DNA from: Diplolepis rosae | Taxonomy: Eukaryota; Arthropoda; Insecta; Hymenoptera; Diplolepididae | Direction of reading: 5' to 3' | DNA: 64,000 nt | Assembly (NCBI GenBank): GCA_030998225.1 | Contig: JAPYXD010000679.1 | Coordinates: 496,001-560,000 of the forward strand | Shown: positions 25,401 to 38,671 of the stretch, piece by piece | Position numbering within the stretch: position 1 is the first letter of the stretch | Layout of the letters: every line of letters begins with the position of its first letter | The notes under the pieces: generated by a model | The model's input: the letters and a program-made list of their open reading frames with translations, nothing else | Told to the model about the DNA's origin: nothing | Database searches by the model: none | Program-made: the position numbers and the translations under genes

Positions 25401-28400
25401 TCAGATTCTTTCTATTTTCTTCGATTGAAATTTTCACTATTCGATATAAAAAAACTCAAAAAGAAAGCAAGGCAAACGTTTCGGCTACATATGGGGGCCC
25501 TCTTCAGTGCCATAAATTCAAAGATTAATTCAAACATTTTTGTAAAACGTAGATAATTAAAATAAGAATTATCATAAAATTGAAAAACTTATCGCATAGC
25601 TTGCAATTCAAAATGAAGTAGTCCAGTATGCAGCATCACGAATTGAAAAAATGTTTAGAGATCACTGTGAATAAAAAACCGGATTACCAATAAACCGGAA
25701 AACATAAAAAATTTTTTGCACACGAACCGACCAGAATTTGAAAAAAAAATTTTTTATTTATATTAAAGAACGATGCCGAATTGGTAATCGAGGGCAGAAC
25801 GCGAACAAGGTTTACATTTTTAAAAACTTTGCGTGAAGACTTTGTTACAGCCGGAGTCTCTTATAGAATGATCTTAAATGTTTTCAAAACCGACTCGAGA
25901 CATGTGGCTTTGCTGACCGAAAATTTTTATATATAAGCAATCCTGAGTGGTTCTTTTTCCTCCTTGAAGAAGACTATTGTCCTATACCTAGTTAAGAAAT
26001 TCGAGACGTTTATGTTGATTTTTACGAGTGGACGAAGGCGTGTATTTTTCAAGAAACGATTTTTTTATATTTCAGCTTCACGGACAATCCATTTAATATT
26101 GAATTTGCAAGCAAGGCATTACAGAAACCTAATTTATTATAATATCTATACATGTAGTTTTACTCAATATTATTTGAGTATGTTAAGAAATAAATAAAAA
26201 AATTGAAGGTTTTTTATTACTGCATTCAGATTTATTCTGAGATGTTTGGAAAAATAAACCATTTATTTTGGTCTGAAAATGGTCACAACTATGATATATT
26301 CAACCTTTATACTAAATGTGCCATTTAAAAATTTTAAAGTGACATGTGTGATAACATGTCTGCTATTATATTGACCCAAAATTCATAGAATTTATTTCAT
26401 TTCTCATTATTTTGGCATAGGGTCAGATTCTTTCTATTTTCTTCGATTGAAATTTTCACTATTCGATATAAAAAAACTCAAAAAGAAAGCAAGGCAAACG
26501 TTTCGGCTACATTTGGGGGCCCTCTTCAGTGCCATAAATTCAAAGATTAATTCAAACATTTTTGTAAAACGTAGATAATTAAAATAAGAATTATCATAAA
26601 ATTGAAAAACTTATCGCATAGATTGCAATTCAAAATGAAGTAGTCCAGTATGCAGCATCACGAATTGAAAACATGTTTAGAGATCACTGTGAATAAAAAA
26701 CCGGATTACCAATAATCCGGAAAACATAAAAAAAATTTTGCACACGAACCGACCACAATTTGAAAAAAAATTTTTTCATTTTTATTAAAGAACGATGCCG
26801 AATTGGTAATCGAGGGCAGAACGCGAACAAGGTTTACATTTTTAAAAACTTTGCGTGAAGACTTTGTTACCGCCGGAGTCTCTTATAGAATGATCTGAAC
26901 TGTTTTCAAAACCGACTCGAGACATGTGGCTTTGCTGACCGAAAATTTTTTTATATAAGCAATCCTGAGTTGTTCTTTTCCTCCTTGAAGAAGACTATTG
27001 TCCTATACCTAGTTAAGAAATTCGAGACGTTTATGTTGATTTTTACGAGTGGACGAAGGCGTGTATTTTTCAAGAAACGATTTTTTTATATTTCAGCTTC
27101 ACGGACAATCCATTTAATATTGAATTTGCAAGCAAGGCATTACAGAAACCTAATTTATTATAATATCTATACATGTAGTTTTACTCAATATTATTTGAGT
27201 ATGTTAAGAAATAAATAAAAAAATTGAAGGTTTTTTATTACTGCATTCAGATTTATTCTGAGATGTTTGGAAAAATAAACCATTTATTTTGGTCTGAAAA
27301 TGGTCACAACTATGATATATTCAACCTTTATACTAAATGTGCCATTTAAAAATTTTAAAGTGACATGTTTGATAACATGTCTGCTATTATATTGACCCAA
27401 AATTCATAGAATTTATTTCATTTCTCATTATTTTGGCATAGGGTCAGATTCTTTCTATTTTCTTCGATTGAAATTTTCACTATTCGATATAAAAAAACTC
27501 AAAAAGAAAGCAAGGCAAACGTTTCGGCCACATATGGGGGCCCTCTTCAGTGCCATAAATTCAAAGATTAATTCAAAAATTTTTGTAAAACGTAGATAAT
27601 TAAAATAAGAATTATCATAAAATTGAAAAACTTATCTCATAGCTTGCAATTCAAAATGAAGTAGTCCAGTATGCAGCATCACGAATTGAAAAAATGTTTA
27701 GAGATCACTGTGAATAAAAAACCGGATTGCCAATAAACCGGAACACATAAAAAAATTCTGCACACGAACCGACTACAATTTGAAAAAAAATTTTTTTCAT
27801 TTTTATTAAAGAACGATGCCGAATTGGTAATCGAGCGCAGAACGCGAACAAGGTTTACATTTTTAAAAACTTTGCGTGAAGACTTTGTTACAGCCGGAGT
27901 CTCTTATAGAATGATCTGAACTGTTTTCAAAACCGACTCGAGACATATGGCTTTGCTGACCGAAAATTTTTTTATATAAGCAATCCTGAGTTGTTCTTTT
28001 CCTCCTTGAAGAAGACTATTGTCCTATACCTAGTTAAGAAATTCGAGACGTTTATGTTGAATTTTACGAGTGGACGAAGGCGTGTATTTTTCAAGAAACG
28101 ATTTTTTTATATTTCAGCTTCACGGACAATCCAATTAATATTGAATTTGCAAGCAAGGCATTACAGAAACCTAATTTATTATAATATCTATACATGTAGT
28201 TTTACTCAATATTATTTGAGTATGCTAAGAAATAAATAAAAAAATTGAAGGTTTTTTATTACTGCATTCAGATTTATTCTGAGATGTTTGGAAAAATAAA
28301 CCATTTAATTTGTTCTGAAAATGGTCAGAACTATGATATATTCAACCTTAATACTAAATGTGCCATTTAAAAATTTTAAAGTGACATGTTTGATAACATG

Positions 28401-31400
28401 TCTGCTATTATATTGACCCAAAATTCATGGAATTTATTTCATTTCTCATTATTTTGGCATAGGGTCAGATTCTTTCTATTTTCTTCGATTGAAATTTTCA
28501 CTATTCGATATAAAAAAACTCAAAAAGAAAGCAAGGCAAACGTTTCGGCTACATATGGGGGCCCTCTTCAGTGCCATAAATTCAAAGATTAATTCAAACA
28601 TTTTTGTAAAACGTAGATAATTAAAATAAGAATTATCATAAAATTGAAAAACTTATCGCATAGCTTGCAATTCAAAATGAAGTAGTCCAGTATGCAGCAT
28701 CACGAATTGAAAAAATGTTTAGAGATCACTGTGAATAAAAAACCGGATTACCAATAAACCGGAAAACATAAAAAAATTTTTGCACACGAACCGACCACAA
28801 TTTGAAAAAAAAATTTTTTTTATTTTTATTAAAGAACGATGCCGAATTGGTAATCGAGGGCAGAACGCGAACAAGGTTTACATTTTTAAAAACTTTGCGT
28901 GAAGACTTTGTTACCGCCGGAGTCTCTTATAGAATGATCTGAACTGTTTTCAAAACCGACTCCAGACATGTGGCTTTGCTGACCGAAAATTTTTTTATAT
29001 AAGCAATCCTGAGTGGTTCTTTTCCTCCTTGAAGAAGACTATTGTCCTATACCTAGTTAAGAAATTCGAGACGTTTATGTTGATTTTTACGAGTGGACGA
29101 AGGCGTGTATTTTTCAAGAAACGATTTTTTTATATTTCAGCTTCACGGACAATCCATTTAATATTGAATTTGCAAGCAAGGCATTACAGAAACCTAATTT
29201 ATTATAATATCTATACATGTAGTTTTACTCAATATTATTTGAGTATGCTAAGAAATAAATATAAAAATTGAAGGTTTTTTATTACTGCATTCAGATTTAT
29301 TCTGAGATGTTTGGAAAAATAAACCATTTATTTTGTTCTGAAAATGGTCACAACTATGATATATTCAACCTTTATACTAAATGTGCCATTTAAAAATTTT
29401 AAAGTGACATGTTTGATAACATGTCTGCTATTATATTGACCCAAAATTCATGGAATTTATTTCATTTCTCATTATTTTGGCATAGGGTCAGATTCTTTCT
29501 ATTTTCGTCGATTGAAATTTTCACTATTCGATATGAAAAAACTCAAAAAGAAATCAAGGCAAACGTTTCGGCTACATATGGGGGCCCTCTTCAGTGCCAT
29601 AAATTCAAAGATTAATTCAAACATTTTTGTAAAACGTAGATAATTAAAATAAGAATTATCATAAAATTGAAAAACTTATCTCATAGCTTGCAATTCAAAA
29701 TGAAGTAGTCCAGTATGCAGCATCACGAATTGAAAAAATGTTTAGAGATCACTGTGAATAAAAAACCGGATTACCAATAAACCGGAAAACATAAAAAAAT
29801 TTTTGCACACGAACCGACCACAATTTGAAAAAAAATTTTTTTTTATTTTTATTAAAGAACGATGCCGAATTGGTAATCGAGGGCAGAACGCGAACAAGGT
29901 TTACATTTTTAAAAACTTTGCGTGAAGACTTTGTTACCGCCGGAGTCTCTTATAGAATGATCTGAACTGTTTTCAAAACCGACTCGAGACATGTGGCTTT
30001 GCTGACCGAAAATTTTTTTATATAAGCATTCCTGAGTGGTTCTTTTCCACCATGAAGAAGACTATAGTACAATACCAAGATAAGAAATTCGAGACGTATA
30101 TGTTGATTTTTACGAGTGGACGAAGCCGTGTATTTTTCAAGAAACGATTTTTTTCATATTTCAGCTTTAATATTGAATTTGCAAACAAGGCATTACAGAA
30201 ACCTAATATATTATAATATCTATACATGTAGTTTTACTCAATATTATTTGAGTATGTTAAGAAATAAATAAAAAAATTGAAGGTTTTTTATTACTGCATT
30301 CAGATTTATTCTGAGATGTTTGGAAAAATAAACCATTTATTTTGTTCTGAAAATGGTCACAACTATGATATATTCAACCTTTATACTAAATGTGCCATTT
30401 AAAAATTTTAAAGTGACATGTTTGATAACATGTCTGCTATTATATTGACCCAAAATTCATGGAATTTATTTCATTTCTCATTATTTTGGCATAGGGTCAG
30501 ATTCTTTCTATTTTCTTCGATTGAAATTTTCACTATTCGATATAAAAAAACTCAAAAAAGAAAGCAAGGCAAACGTTTCGGCTACATATGGGGGCCCTCT
30601 TCAGTGCCATAAATTCAAAGATTAATTCAAACATTTTTGTAAAGCGTAGATAATTAAAATAAGAATTATCATAAAATTGAAAAACTTATCGCATAGCTTG
30701 CAATTCAAAATGAAGTAGTCCAGTATGCAGCATCACGAATTGAAAAAATGTTTAGAGATCACTGTGAATAAAAAACCGGATAACCAATAAACCGGAAAAC
30801 ATAAAAAAATTTTAGCACACGAACCGACCACAATTTGAAAAAAAAATTATTTAATTTTTATTAAAGAACGATGCCGAATTGGTAATTGAGGGCAGAACGC
30901 AAACAAGGTTTACATTTTTAAAAACTTTCCGTGAAGACTTTGTTACCGCCGGAGTCTCTTATAGAATGATCTGAACTGTTTTCAAAACCGACTCGAGACA
31001 TGTGGCTTTGCTGACCGAAAATTTTTTTATATAAGCAATCCTGAGTTGTTCTTTTCCCCCTTGAAGAAGACTATTGTCCTATACCTGGTTAAGAAATTCG
31101 AGACGTTTATGTTGAATTTTACGAGTGGACGAAGGCGTGTATTTTTGAAGAAACGATTTTTTTATATTTCAGCTTCACGGACAATCCATTTAATATTGAA
31201 TTTGCAAGCAAGGCATTACAGAAACCTAATTGATTATAATATCTATACATGTAGTTTTACTGAATATTATTTGAGTATGTTAAGAAATAAATAAAGAAAT
31301 TGTAGGTTTTTTATTACTTCATTCAGATTTATTCTGAGATGTTTGGAAAAATAAACCATTTAATTTGTTCTGAAAATGGTCAGAACTATGATATATTCAA

Positions 31401-34400
31401 CCTTAATACTAAATGTGCCATTTAAAAATTTTAAAGTGAGATGTTTGATAACATGTCTGCTATTATATTGATCCAAAATTCATAGAATTTATTTCTTTTC
31501 TCATTATTTTGGCATAGGGTCAGATTCTTTCTATTTTCTTCGATTGAAATTTTCACTATTCGATATAAAAAAACTCAAAAAGAAAGCAAGGCAAACGTTT
31601 CGGCTACATATGGGGGCCCTCTTCAGTGCCATAAATTCAAAGATTAATTCAAACATTTTTGTAAAACGTAGATAATTAAAATAAGAATTATCATAAAATT
31701 GAAAAACTTATCGCATAGCTTGCAATTCAAAATGATGTAGTCCAGTATGCAGCATCACGAATTGAAAAAATGTTTAGAGATCACTGTGAATAAAAAACCG
31801 GATAACCAATAAACCGGAAAACATAAAAAAATTTTAGCACACGAACCGACCACAATTTGAAAAAAAATTTTTTTTATTTTTATTAAAGAACGATGCCGAA
31901 TTGGTAATTGAGGGCAGAACGCAAACAAGGTTTACATTTTTAAAAACTTTCCGTGAAGACTTTGTTACCGCCGGAGTCTCTTATAGAATGATCTGAACTG
32001 TTTTCAAAACCGACTCGAGACATGTGGCTTTGCTGACCGAAAATTTTTTTATATAAGCAATCCTGAGTTGTTCTTTTCCTCCTTGAAGAAGACTATTGTC
32101 CTATACCTAGTTAAGAAATTCGAGACGTTTATGTTGATTTTTACGAGTGGACGAAGGCGTGTATTTTTCAAGAAACGATTTTTTTATATTTCAGCTTCAC
32201 GGACAATCCATTTAATATTGAATTTGCAAGCAAGGCATTACAGAAACCTAATTTATTATAATATCTATACATGTAGTTTTACTCAATATTATTTGAGTAT
32301 GTTAAGAAATAAATAAAAAAATTGAAGGTTTTTTATTACTGCATTCAGATTTATTCTGAGATGTTTGGAAAAATAAACCATTTATTTTGTTCTGAAAATG
32401 GTCACAACTATGATATATTCAACCTTTATACTAAATGTGCCATTTAAAAATTTTAAAGTGACATGTTTGATAACATGTCTGCTATTATATTGACCCAAAA
32501 TTCATAGAATTTATTTCATTTCTCATTATTTTGGCATAGGGTCAGATTCTTTTCATTTTATTCGATTGAAATTTTCGCTATTCGATATAAAAAAACTCAA
32601 AAAGAAAGCAAGGCAAACGTTTCGGCCACATATGGGGGCCCTCTTCAGTGCCATAAATTCAAAGATTAATTCAAACATTTTTGTAAAACGTAGATAATTA
32701 AAATAAGAATTATCATAAAATTGAAAAACTTATCGCATAGCTTGCAATTCAAAATGAAGTAGTCCAGTATGCAGCATCACGAATTGAAAAAATGTTTAGA
32801 GATCACTGTGAATAAAAAACCGGATTACCAATAAACCGGAAAACATAAAAAATTTTTTGCACACGAACCGACCACAATTTGAATAAAAAATTTATTATTT
32901 TTATTAAAGAACGATGCCGAATTGGTAATTGAGGGCAGAACGCAAACAAGGTTTACATTTTTAAAAACTTTCCGTGAAGACTTTGTTACCGCCGGAGTCT
33001 CTTATATAATGATATGAAAAGTTTTCAAAAACGACACGAGACATGTGTCTTTGCTGACCGAAAATTTTTTTATATAAACATTCCTGAGTGGTTCTTTTCC
33101 TCCTTGAAGAAGACTATTGTCCTATACCTGGTTAAGAAATTCGAGACGTTTATGTTGAATTTTACGAGTGGACGAAGGCGTGTATTTTTGAAGAAACGAT
33201 TTTTTTATATTTCAGCTTCACGGACAATCCATTTAATATTGAATTTGCAAGCAAGGCATTACAGAAACCTAATTTATTATAATATCTATACATGTAGTTT
33301 TACTCAATATTATTTGAGTATGTTAAGAAATAAATAAAAAAATTGAAGGTTTTTTATTACTGCATTCAGATTTATTCTGAGATGTTTGGAAAAATAAACC
33401 ATTTATTTTGGTCTGAAAATGGTCACAACTATGATATATTCAACCTTTATACTAAATGTGCCATTTAAAAATTTTAAAGTGACATGTTTGATAACATGTC
33501 TGCTATTATATTGACCCAAAATTCATAGAATTTATTTCATTTCTCATTATTTTGGCATAGGGTCAGATTCTTTCTATTTTCTTCGATTGAAATTTTCACT
33601 ATTCGATATAAAAAAACTCAAAAAGAAAGCAAGGCAAACGTTTCGCCGACATATGGGGGCCCTCTTCAGTGCCATAAATTCAAAGATTAATTCAAACATT
33701 TTTGTAAAACGTAGATAATTAAAATAAGAATTATCATAAAATTGAAAAACTTATCGCATAGATTGCAATTCAAAATGAAGTAGTCCAGTATGCAGCATCA
33801 CGAATTGAAAACATGTTTAGAGATCACTGTGAATAAAAAATCGGATTACCAATAAACCGGAAAACATAAAAAAAATTTTGTACAAGAACCGACCAGAATT
33901 TGAAAAAAAAATTTTCATTTATATTAAAGAACGATGCCGAATTGGTAATCGAGGGCAGAACGCGAACAAGGTTTACATTTTTAAAAACTTTGCGTGAAGA
34001 CTTTGTTACCGCCGGAGTCTCTTATAGAATGATCTGAACTGTTTTCAAAACCGACTCGAGACATGTGGCTTTGCTGACCGAAAATTTTTTTATATAAGCA
34101 ATCCTGAGTTGTTCTTTTCCTCCTTGAAGAAGACTATTGTCCTATACCTAGTTAAGAAATTCGAGACGTTTATGTTGATTTTTACGAGTGGACGAAGGCG
34201 TGTATTTTTCAAGAAACGATTTTTTTATATTTCAGCTTCACGGACAATCCATTTAATATTGAATTTGCAAGCAAGGCATTACAGAAACCTAATTTATTAT
34301 AATATCTATACATGTAGTTTTACTCAATATTATTTGAGTATGTTAAGAAATAAATAAAAAAATTGAAGGTTTTTTATTACTGCATTCAGATTTATTCTGA

Positions 34401-36720
34401 GATGTTTGGAAAAATAAACCATTTATTTTGGTCTGAAAATGGTCACAACTATGATATATTCAACCTTTATACTAAATGTGCCATTTAAAAATTTTAAAGT
34501 GACATGTTTGATAACATGTCTGCTATTATATTGACCCAAAATTCATAGAATTTATTTCATTTCTCATTATTTTGGCATAGGGTCAGATTCTTTCTATTTT
34601 CTTCGATTGAAATTTTCACTATTCGATATAAAAAAACTCAAAAAGAAAGCAAGGCAAACGTTTCGGCCACATATGGGGGCCCTCTTCAGTGCCATAAATT
34701 CAAAGATTAATTCAAAAATTTTTGTAAACGTAGATAATTAAAATAAGAATTATCATAAAATTGAAAAACTTATCTCATAGCTTGCAATTCAAAATGAAGT
34801 AGTCCAGTATGCAGCATCACGAATTGAAAAAATGTTTAGAGATCACTGTGAATAAAAAACCGGATTACCAATAAACCGGAAAACATAAAAAAAATTTTGC
34901 ACACGAACCGACCACAATTTGAAAAAAAATTTTTTTCATTTTTATTAAAGAACGATGCCGAATTGGTAATCGAGCGCAGAACGCGAACAAGGTTTACATT
35001 TTTAAAAACTTGGCGTGAAGACTTTTTTACTGCCGGAGTCTCTTATAGAATGATCTGAACTGTTTTCAAAACCGACTCGAGACATGTGGCTTTGCTGACC
35101 GAAAATATTTTTATACAAGCAATCCTGAGTGATTCTTTTCCTCCTTGAAGAAGACTATTGTCCTATACCTAGTTAAGAAATTCGAGACGTTTATGTTGAT
35201 TTTTACGAGTGGACGAAGGCGTGTATTTTTCAAGAAACGATTTTTTTATATTTCAGCTTCACGGACAATCCATTTAATATTGAATTTGCAAGCAAGGCAT
35301 TACAGAAACCTAATTTATTATAATATCTATACATGTAGTTTTACTCAATATTATTTGAGTATGTTAAGAAATAAATAAAAAAATTGAAGGTTTTTTATTA
35401 CTGCATTCAGATTTATTCTGAGATGTTTGGAAAAATAAACCATTTAATTTGTTCTGAAAATGGTCAGAACTATGATATATTCAACCTTTATACTAAATGT
35501 GCCATTTAAAAATTTTAAAGTGACATGTTTGATAACATGTCTGCTATTATATTGACCCAAAATTCATGGAATTTATTTCATTTCTCATTATTTTGGCATA
35601 GGGTCAGATTCTTTCTATTTTCTTCGATTGAAATTTTCACTATTCGATATAAAAAAACTCAAAAAGAAAGCAAGGCAAACGTTTTGGCCACATATGGGGG
35701 CCCTGTTCAGTGCCATAAATTCAAAGATTAATTCAAACATTTTTGTAAAGCGTAGATAATTAAAATAAGAATTATCATAAAATTGAAAAACTTATCGCAT
35801 AGCTTGCAATTCAAAATGAAGTAGTCCAGTATGCAGCATCACGAATTGAAAAAATGTTTAGAGATCACTGTGAATAAAAAACCGGATAACCAATAAACCG
35901 GAAAACATAAAAAAAATTTAGCACACGAACCAACCACAATTTGAAAAAAAAATTTTTTATTTTTATTAATGAACGGTGCCGAATTGGTAATCGAGGGCAG
36001 AACGCGAACAAGGTTTACATTTTTAAAAACTTTGCGTGAAGACTTTGTTACCGCCGGAGTCTCTTATAGAATGATCTGAACTGTTTTCAAAACCGACTCG
36101 AGACATGTGGCTTTGCTGACCGAAAATTTTTTTATATAAGCATTCCTGAGTGGTTCTTTTCCTCCTTGAAGAAGACTATTGTCCAATACCTAGTTAAGAA
36201 ATTCGAGACGTTTTGTTGATTTTTACGAGTGGACGAAGGCGTGTATTTTTCAAGAAACGATTTTTTTCATATATCAGCTTCACGGACAATCCATTTAATA
36301 TTGAATTTGCAAGCAAGGCATTACAGAAACCTAATTTATTATAATATCTATACATGTAGTTTTACTCAATATTATTTGAGTATGTTAAGAAATAAATAAA
36401 AAAATTGAAGGTTTTTTATTACTGCATTCAGATTTATTCTGAGATGTTTGGAAAAATAAACCATTTAATTTGTTCTGAAAATGGTCAGAACTATGATATA
36501 TTCAACCTTAATACTAAATGTGCCATTTAAAAATTTTAAATTGACATGTTTTCTAACATGTCTGCTATTATATTTACCCAAAATTCATGGAATTTATTAA
36601 TTTTCTCATTATTTTGGCATAGGGTCCGATTCTTTCTATTTTCTGCGATTGAAATTTTCACTATTCGATATAAAAAAACTCAAAAAGAAAGCAAGGCAAA
36701 CGTTTCGGCTACATATGGGG
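22443..36720 (+). repeat. Seven-monomer higher-order repeat, two ~7.14-kb copies
   Basis: Diagnostic variants recur 7,141 bp apart between 22443-29583 and 29584-36720. They include the 15-bp-deletion monomer (junction near 23026 and 30166), an extra A in ACTCAAAAAAGAAAG (about 23411 and 30552), AAGCGTAGATAA (23502 and 30643), TTTTCCCCCTTGAAG (23914 and 31055), TTTTTGAAGAAACG (24003 and 31144), the AATTTTTTGC variant in the fourth monomer, ATAGATTGC with GAAAACATG in the fifth, and GAGCGCAG in the sixth. The seventh monomers (28561 and 35700) match less well, and the fourth monomer of copy 2 also carries the GAAG variant, so conversion has blurred the unit. Confidence 0.75.
26701..26720. repeat. 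Perfect CCGG-ended hairpin variant in a monomer
   Basis: CCGGATTA-CCAA-TAATCCGG is a perfect 8-bp dyad with a 4-nt loop. The common monomer has AATAAACCGG here, which leaves only the outer CCGG pair intact. The perfect form also occurs at 48473-48492, 52558-52577 and 57662-57681. Confidence 0.85.
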
Positions 36721-37257
36721 GCCCTCTTCAGTGCCATAAATTCAAAGATTAATTCAAACATTTTTGTAAAACGTAGATAATTAAAATAAGAATTATCATA
36801 AAATTGAAAAACTTATCGCATAGATTGCAATTCAAAATGAAGTAGTCCAGTATGCAGCATCACGAATTGAAAAAATGTTTAGAGATCACTGTGAATAAAA
36901 AACCGGATAACCAATAAACCGGAAAACATAAAAAAATTTTAGCACACGAACAGACCACAATTTGAAAAAAAATTTTTTTTATTTTTATTAAAGAACGATG
37001 CCGAATTGGTAATTGAGGGCAGAACGCAAACAAGGTTTACATTTTTAAAAACTTTCCGTGAAGACTTTATTACCGCCGGAGTCTCTTATAGAATGATCTG
37101 AACTTTTTTCAAAACCGACTCGAGACATGTGGCTTTGCTGACCGAAAATTTTTTTATATAAGCAATCCTGAGTGGTTCTTTTCCTCCTTGAAGAAGACTA
37201 TTGTCCTATACCTAGTTAAGAAAATCGAGACGTTTATGTTGATTTTTACGAGTGGAC
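36721..37257 (+). repeat. Left half of the monomer split by the retrotransposon
   Basis: This is 537 bp of a monomer whose remaining 485 bp are at 47806-48290. Their sum is 1,022 bp, a normal monomer length, once the duplicated GGAC is counted once. The insertion therefore caused no loss of satellite sequence. Confidence 0.95.
37254..37257 (+). repeat. Target-site duplication, left copy (GGAC)
   Basis: GGAC immediately precedes the TG that opens the 5' LTR and is repeated immediately after the CA that closes the 3' LTR (47802-47805). Uninterrupted monomers have a single GAGTGGACGAAGG here. A 4-bp duplication fits a Ty3/Gypsy integrase. Confidence 0.95.
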
Positions 37258-37439
37258 TGATATACGCCAGGGGCATATAAGACGACAGACGAAGAAAGCT
37301 TTAATGTTTTAATGGAAAGCTAATTGGTGGGATTGCTAAACCTTCGTCTCTCGTCAGGACGATCCTTCCTGAATCATCATTTTTCTTGTTTTATTATTTT
37401 CATTTCTATCTTGTAATGTATTACCATATTAGTCTTATG

Positions 37440-37515
37440 TTAGAGATTCTATTACTATTATCATTATTATTACCTTTTTTAACTTTATTATTACCATTAT
37501 TATTATTTAAGTACT
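37440..37515 (+). repeat. AT-rich ATT/ATC low-complexity tract in U3
   Basis: Imperfect runs of ATT, ATC and ACC triplets lie in the distal U3, with a matching tract near 45228-45297 in the 3' LTR. The two copies differ by small changes (for example a TTACC versus TTATC run and one T in the following T-run), as expected for a slippage-prone tract. Nothing else is seen in 37258-37600. Confidence 0.7.
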
Positions 37516-37660
37516 ATCAGCATTACTGTTATTAGCTATATCATATTAATCATGTACCAAAATTAACTCATGATATCGTGCGTGGAGTGGATATGTGGCA
37601 ATTCTGAGAGAGAGACAGAGACGGGTGGAAAACCGATCAGAACTGTTGCTGTAACGTTTC

Positions 37661-38650
37661 TGATTGGTGCGCGCGGTTTCCAGGACATCTTTCAGAGCTT
37701 CTCATTGGTGCGGAGCCTTTCAACTCTCGACCAATCACAGTGAAGCATAGTGCCCAAACCTCAATGTGTCTTAATAACGCATAGTTTTTCCAGGACATCT
37801 TTCAGAGCTTCTCATTGGTGCGGAGCCTTTCAACTCTTGACCAATCACAGTGAAGCGTAGTCCCCATGCCTCAATGTATCTTGATGACGCATAGGTTTCT
37901 CCAGGACGTCTTTCAAAGCTTCTCATTGGTGCGGAGCCTTTCAACTCTCGACCAATCACAGTGAAGCATAGTCCCCAAGCCTCAATGTGTCTTAATAACG
38001 CATAGTTTTTCCAGGACATCTTTCAGAGCTTCTCATTGGTGCGGGACCTTCTAGTTCTCGACCAATCACAGTGAAGCACGGTCCCCAAGCTTCAACACTT
38101 CTAAATGACGTTAGAGAGACCAGCAACGCCTCTCATTGGTGCGGGGCCTTTTCAGCTCTCGACCAATCACAGCGCAGCACATTCCCCAAGCTTCAACACG
38201 TCTCAATGACGCGTAAGTTTTACGAAGAGACCTGCAACGCTTCTCATTGGTGCGGGACCTTTTCAGTTCTCGACCAATCACAGCGCAGCACGGTCCCCAA
38301 GCTTCAACACTTCTAAATGACGCTAGAGAGACCAGCAACGCTTCTCATTGGTGCGGGACCTTTCTAGCTCCCGACCAATCACGTTGAAGCACGGTCTCCA
38401 AGCTGCAAAACATCTTAATAACGGTGCACGTCGTCTAGCAGACCTTCCAACGCTTCTCGTTGGTGCGGGACCTTTCGAGCTCTCGACCAATCACGTCAAA
38501 GCACAGTCCCCAAACCCCAACTCACCTGAATGACCCTCGGGTTTTTCCCAGGGTCCCTTCCACGCTTATGATTGGTGCGCGCTCTCCAGCCTTTCGACCA
38601 ATCACGTCAGAGCACGGGACCCAAGCCCTGGCAACGCTTCTGATTGGTGC
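37661..38650 (+). promoter_or_regulatory. U3 tandem array of inverted CCAAT-box pairs (5' LTR)
   Basis: Nine tandem units of 100-112 bp each contain CATTGGTGCGG and, about 25 bp later, CGACCAATCAC, so that ATTGG and CCAAT face each other as an inverted pair. ATTGG occurs at 37663, 37704, 37814, 37925, 38035, 38135, 38246, 38347, 38571 and 38643. The unit at 38459 has GTTGG instead. CCAATCA is the classic NF-Y recognition core, and about 19 CCAAT pentamers are packed into 1 kb. The last lies about 60 bp upstream of the predicted start site, the usual position for a CCAAT box. I infer an NF-Y-type enhancer/promoter. Binding is not shown. Confidence 0.75.
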
Positions 38651-38671
38651 GCGTTACCAAGCTCAGGAGTG

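Larger units (their letters stand above)
1..37257 (+). repeat. 1,021-bp satellite array, left arm
   Basis: This stretch is head-to-tail copies of one AT-rich monomer, about 36.5 copies, starting in phase at base 1 and cut at 37257 by the retrotransposon. Spacing of the recurring GCCCT-TTCAGTGC word is 1017-1025 bp, except for four short monomers of 1008-1010 bp. Each monomer contains, in order, the GGGCCC patch, a CCGG-N12-CCGG motif, a variable A-run/T-run junction, TATATAAG, a pyrimidine-rich TTTCAG stretch, and a cluster of dyads. Open frames of about 68-82 codons recur once per monomer. Most begin at TTG rather than ATG, many are broken in sister monomers, and variants are largely amino-acid changing, so I do not call them genes. 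The family is not recognised by name. A centromeric or pericentromeric satellite is the likeliest identity. Confidence 0.97.

Noticed and set aside
1..37257. CRISPR array or prokaryotic repeat region
   Set aside because: The period is about 1 kb with no repeat/spacer alternation, and the region is interrupted by a eukaryotic LTR retrotransposon.
37771..38338. Repetitive open frames on both strands across the CCAAT array
   Set aside because: They follow the tandem units of the promoter array and are closed by unit-length changes. The regulatory interpretation explains the repetition better.
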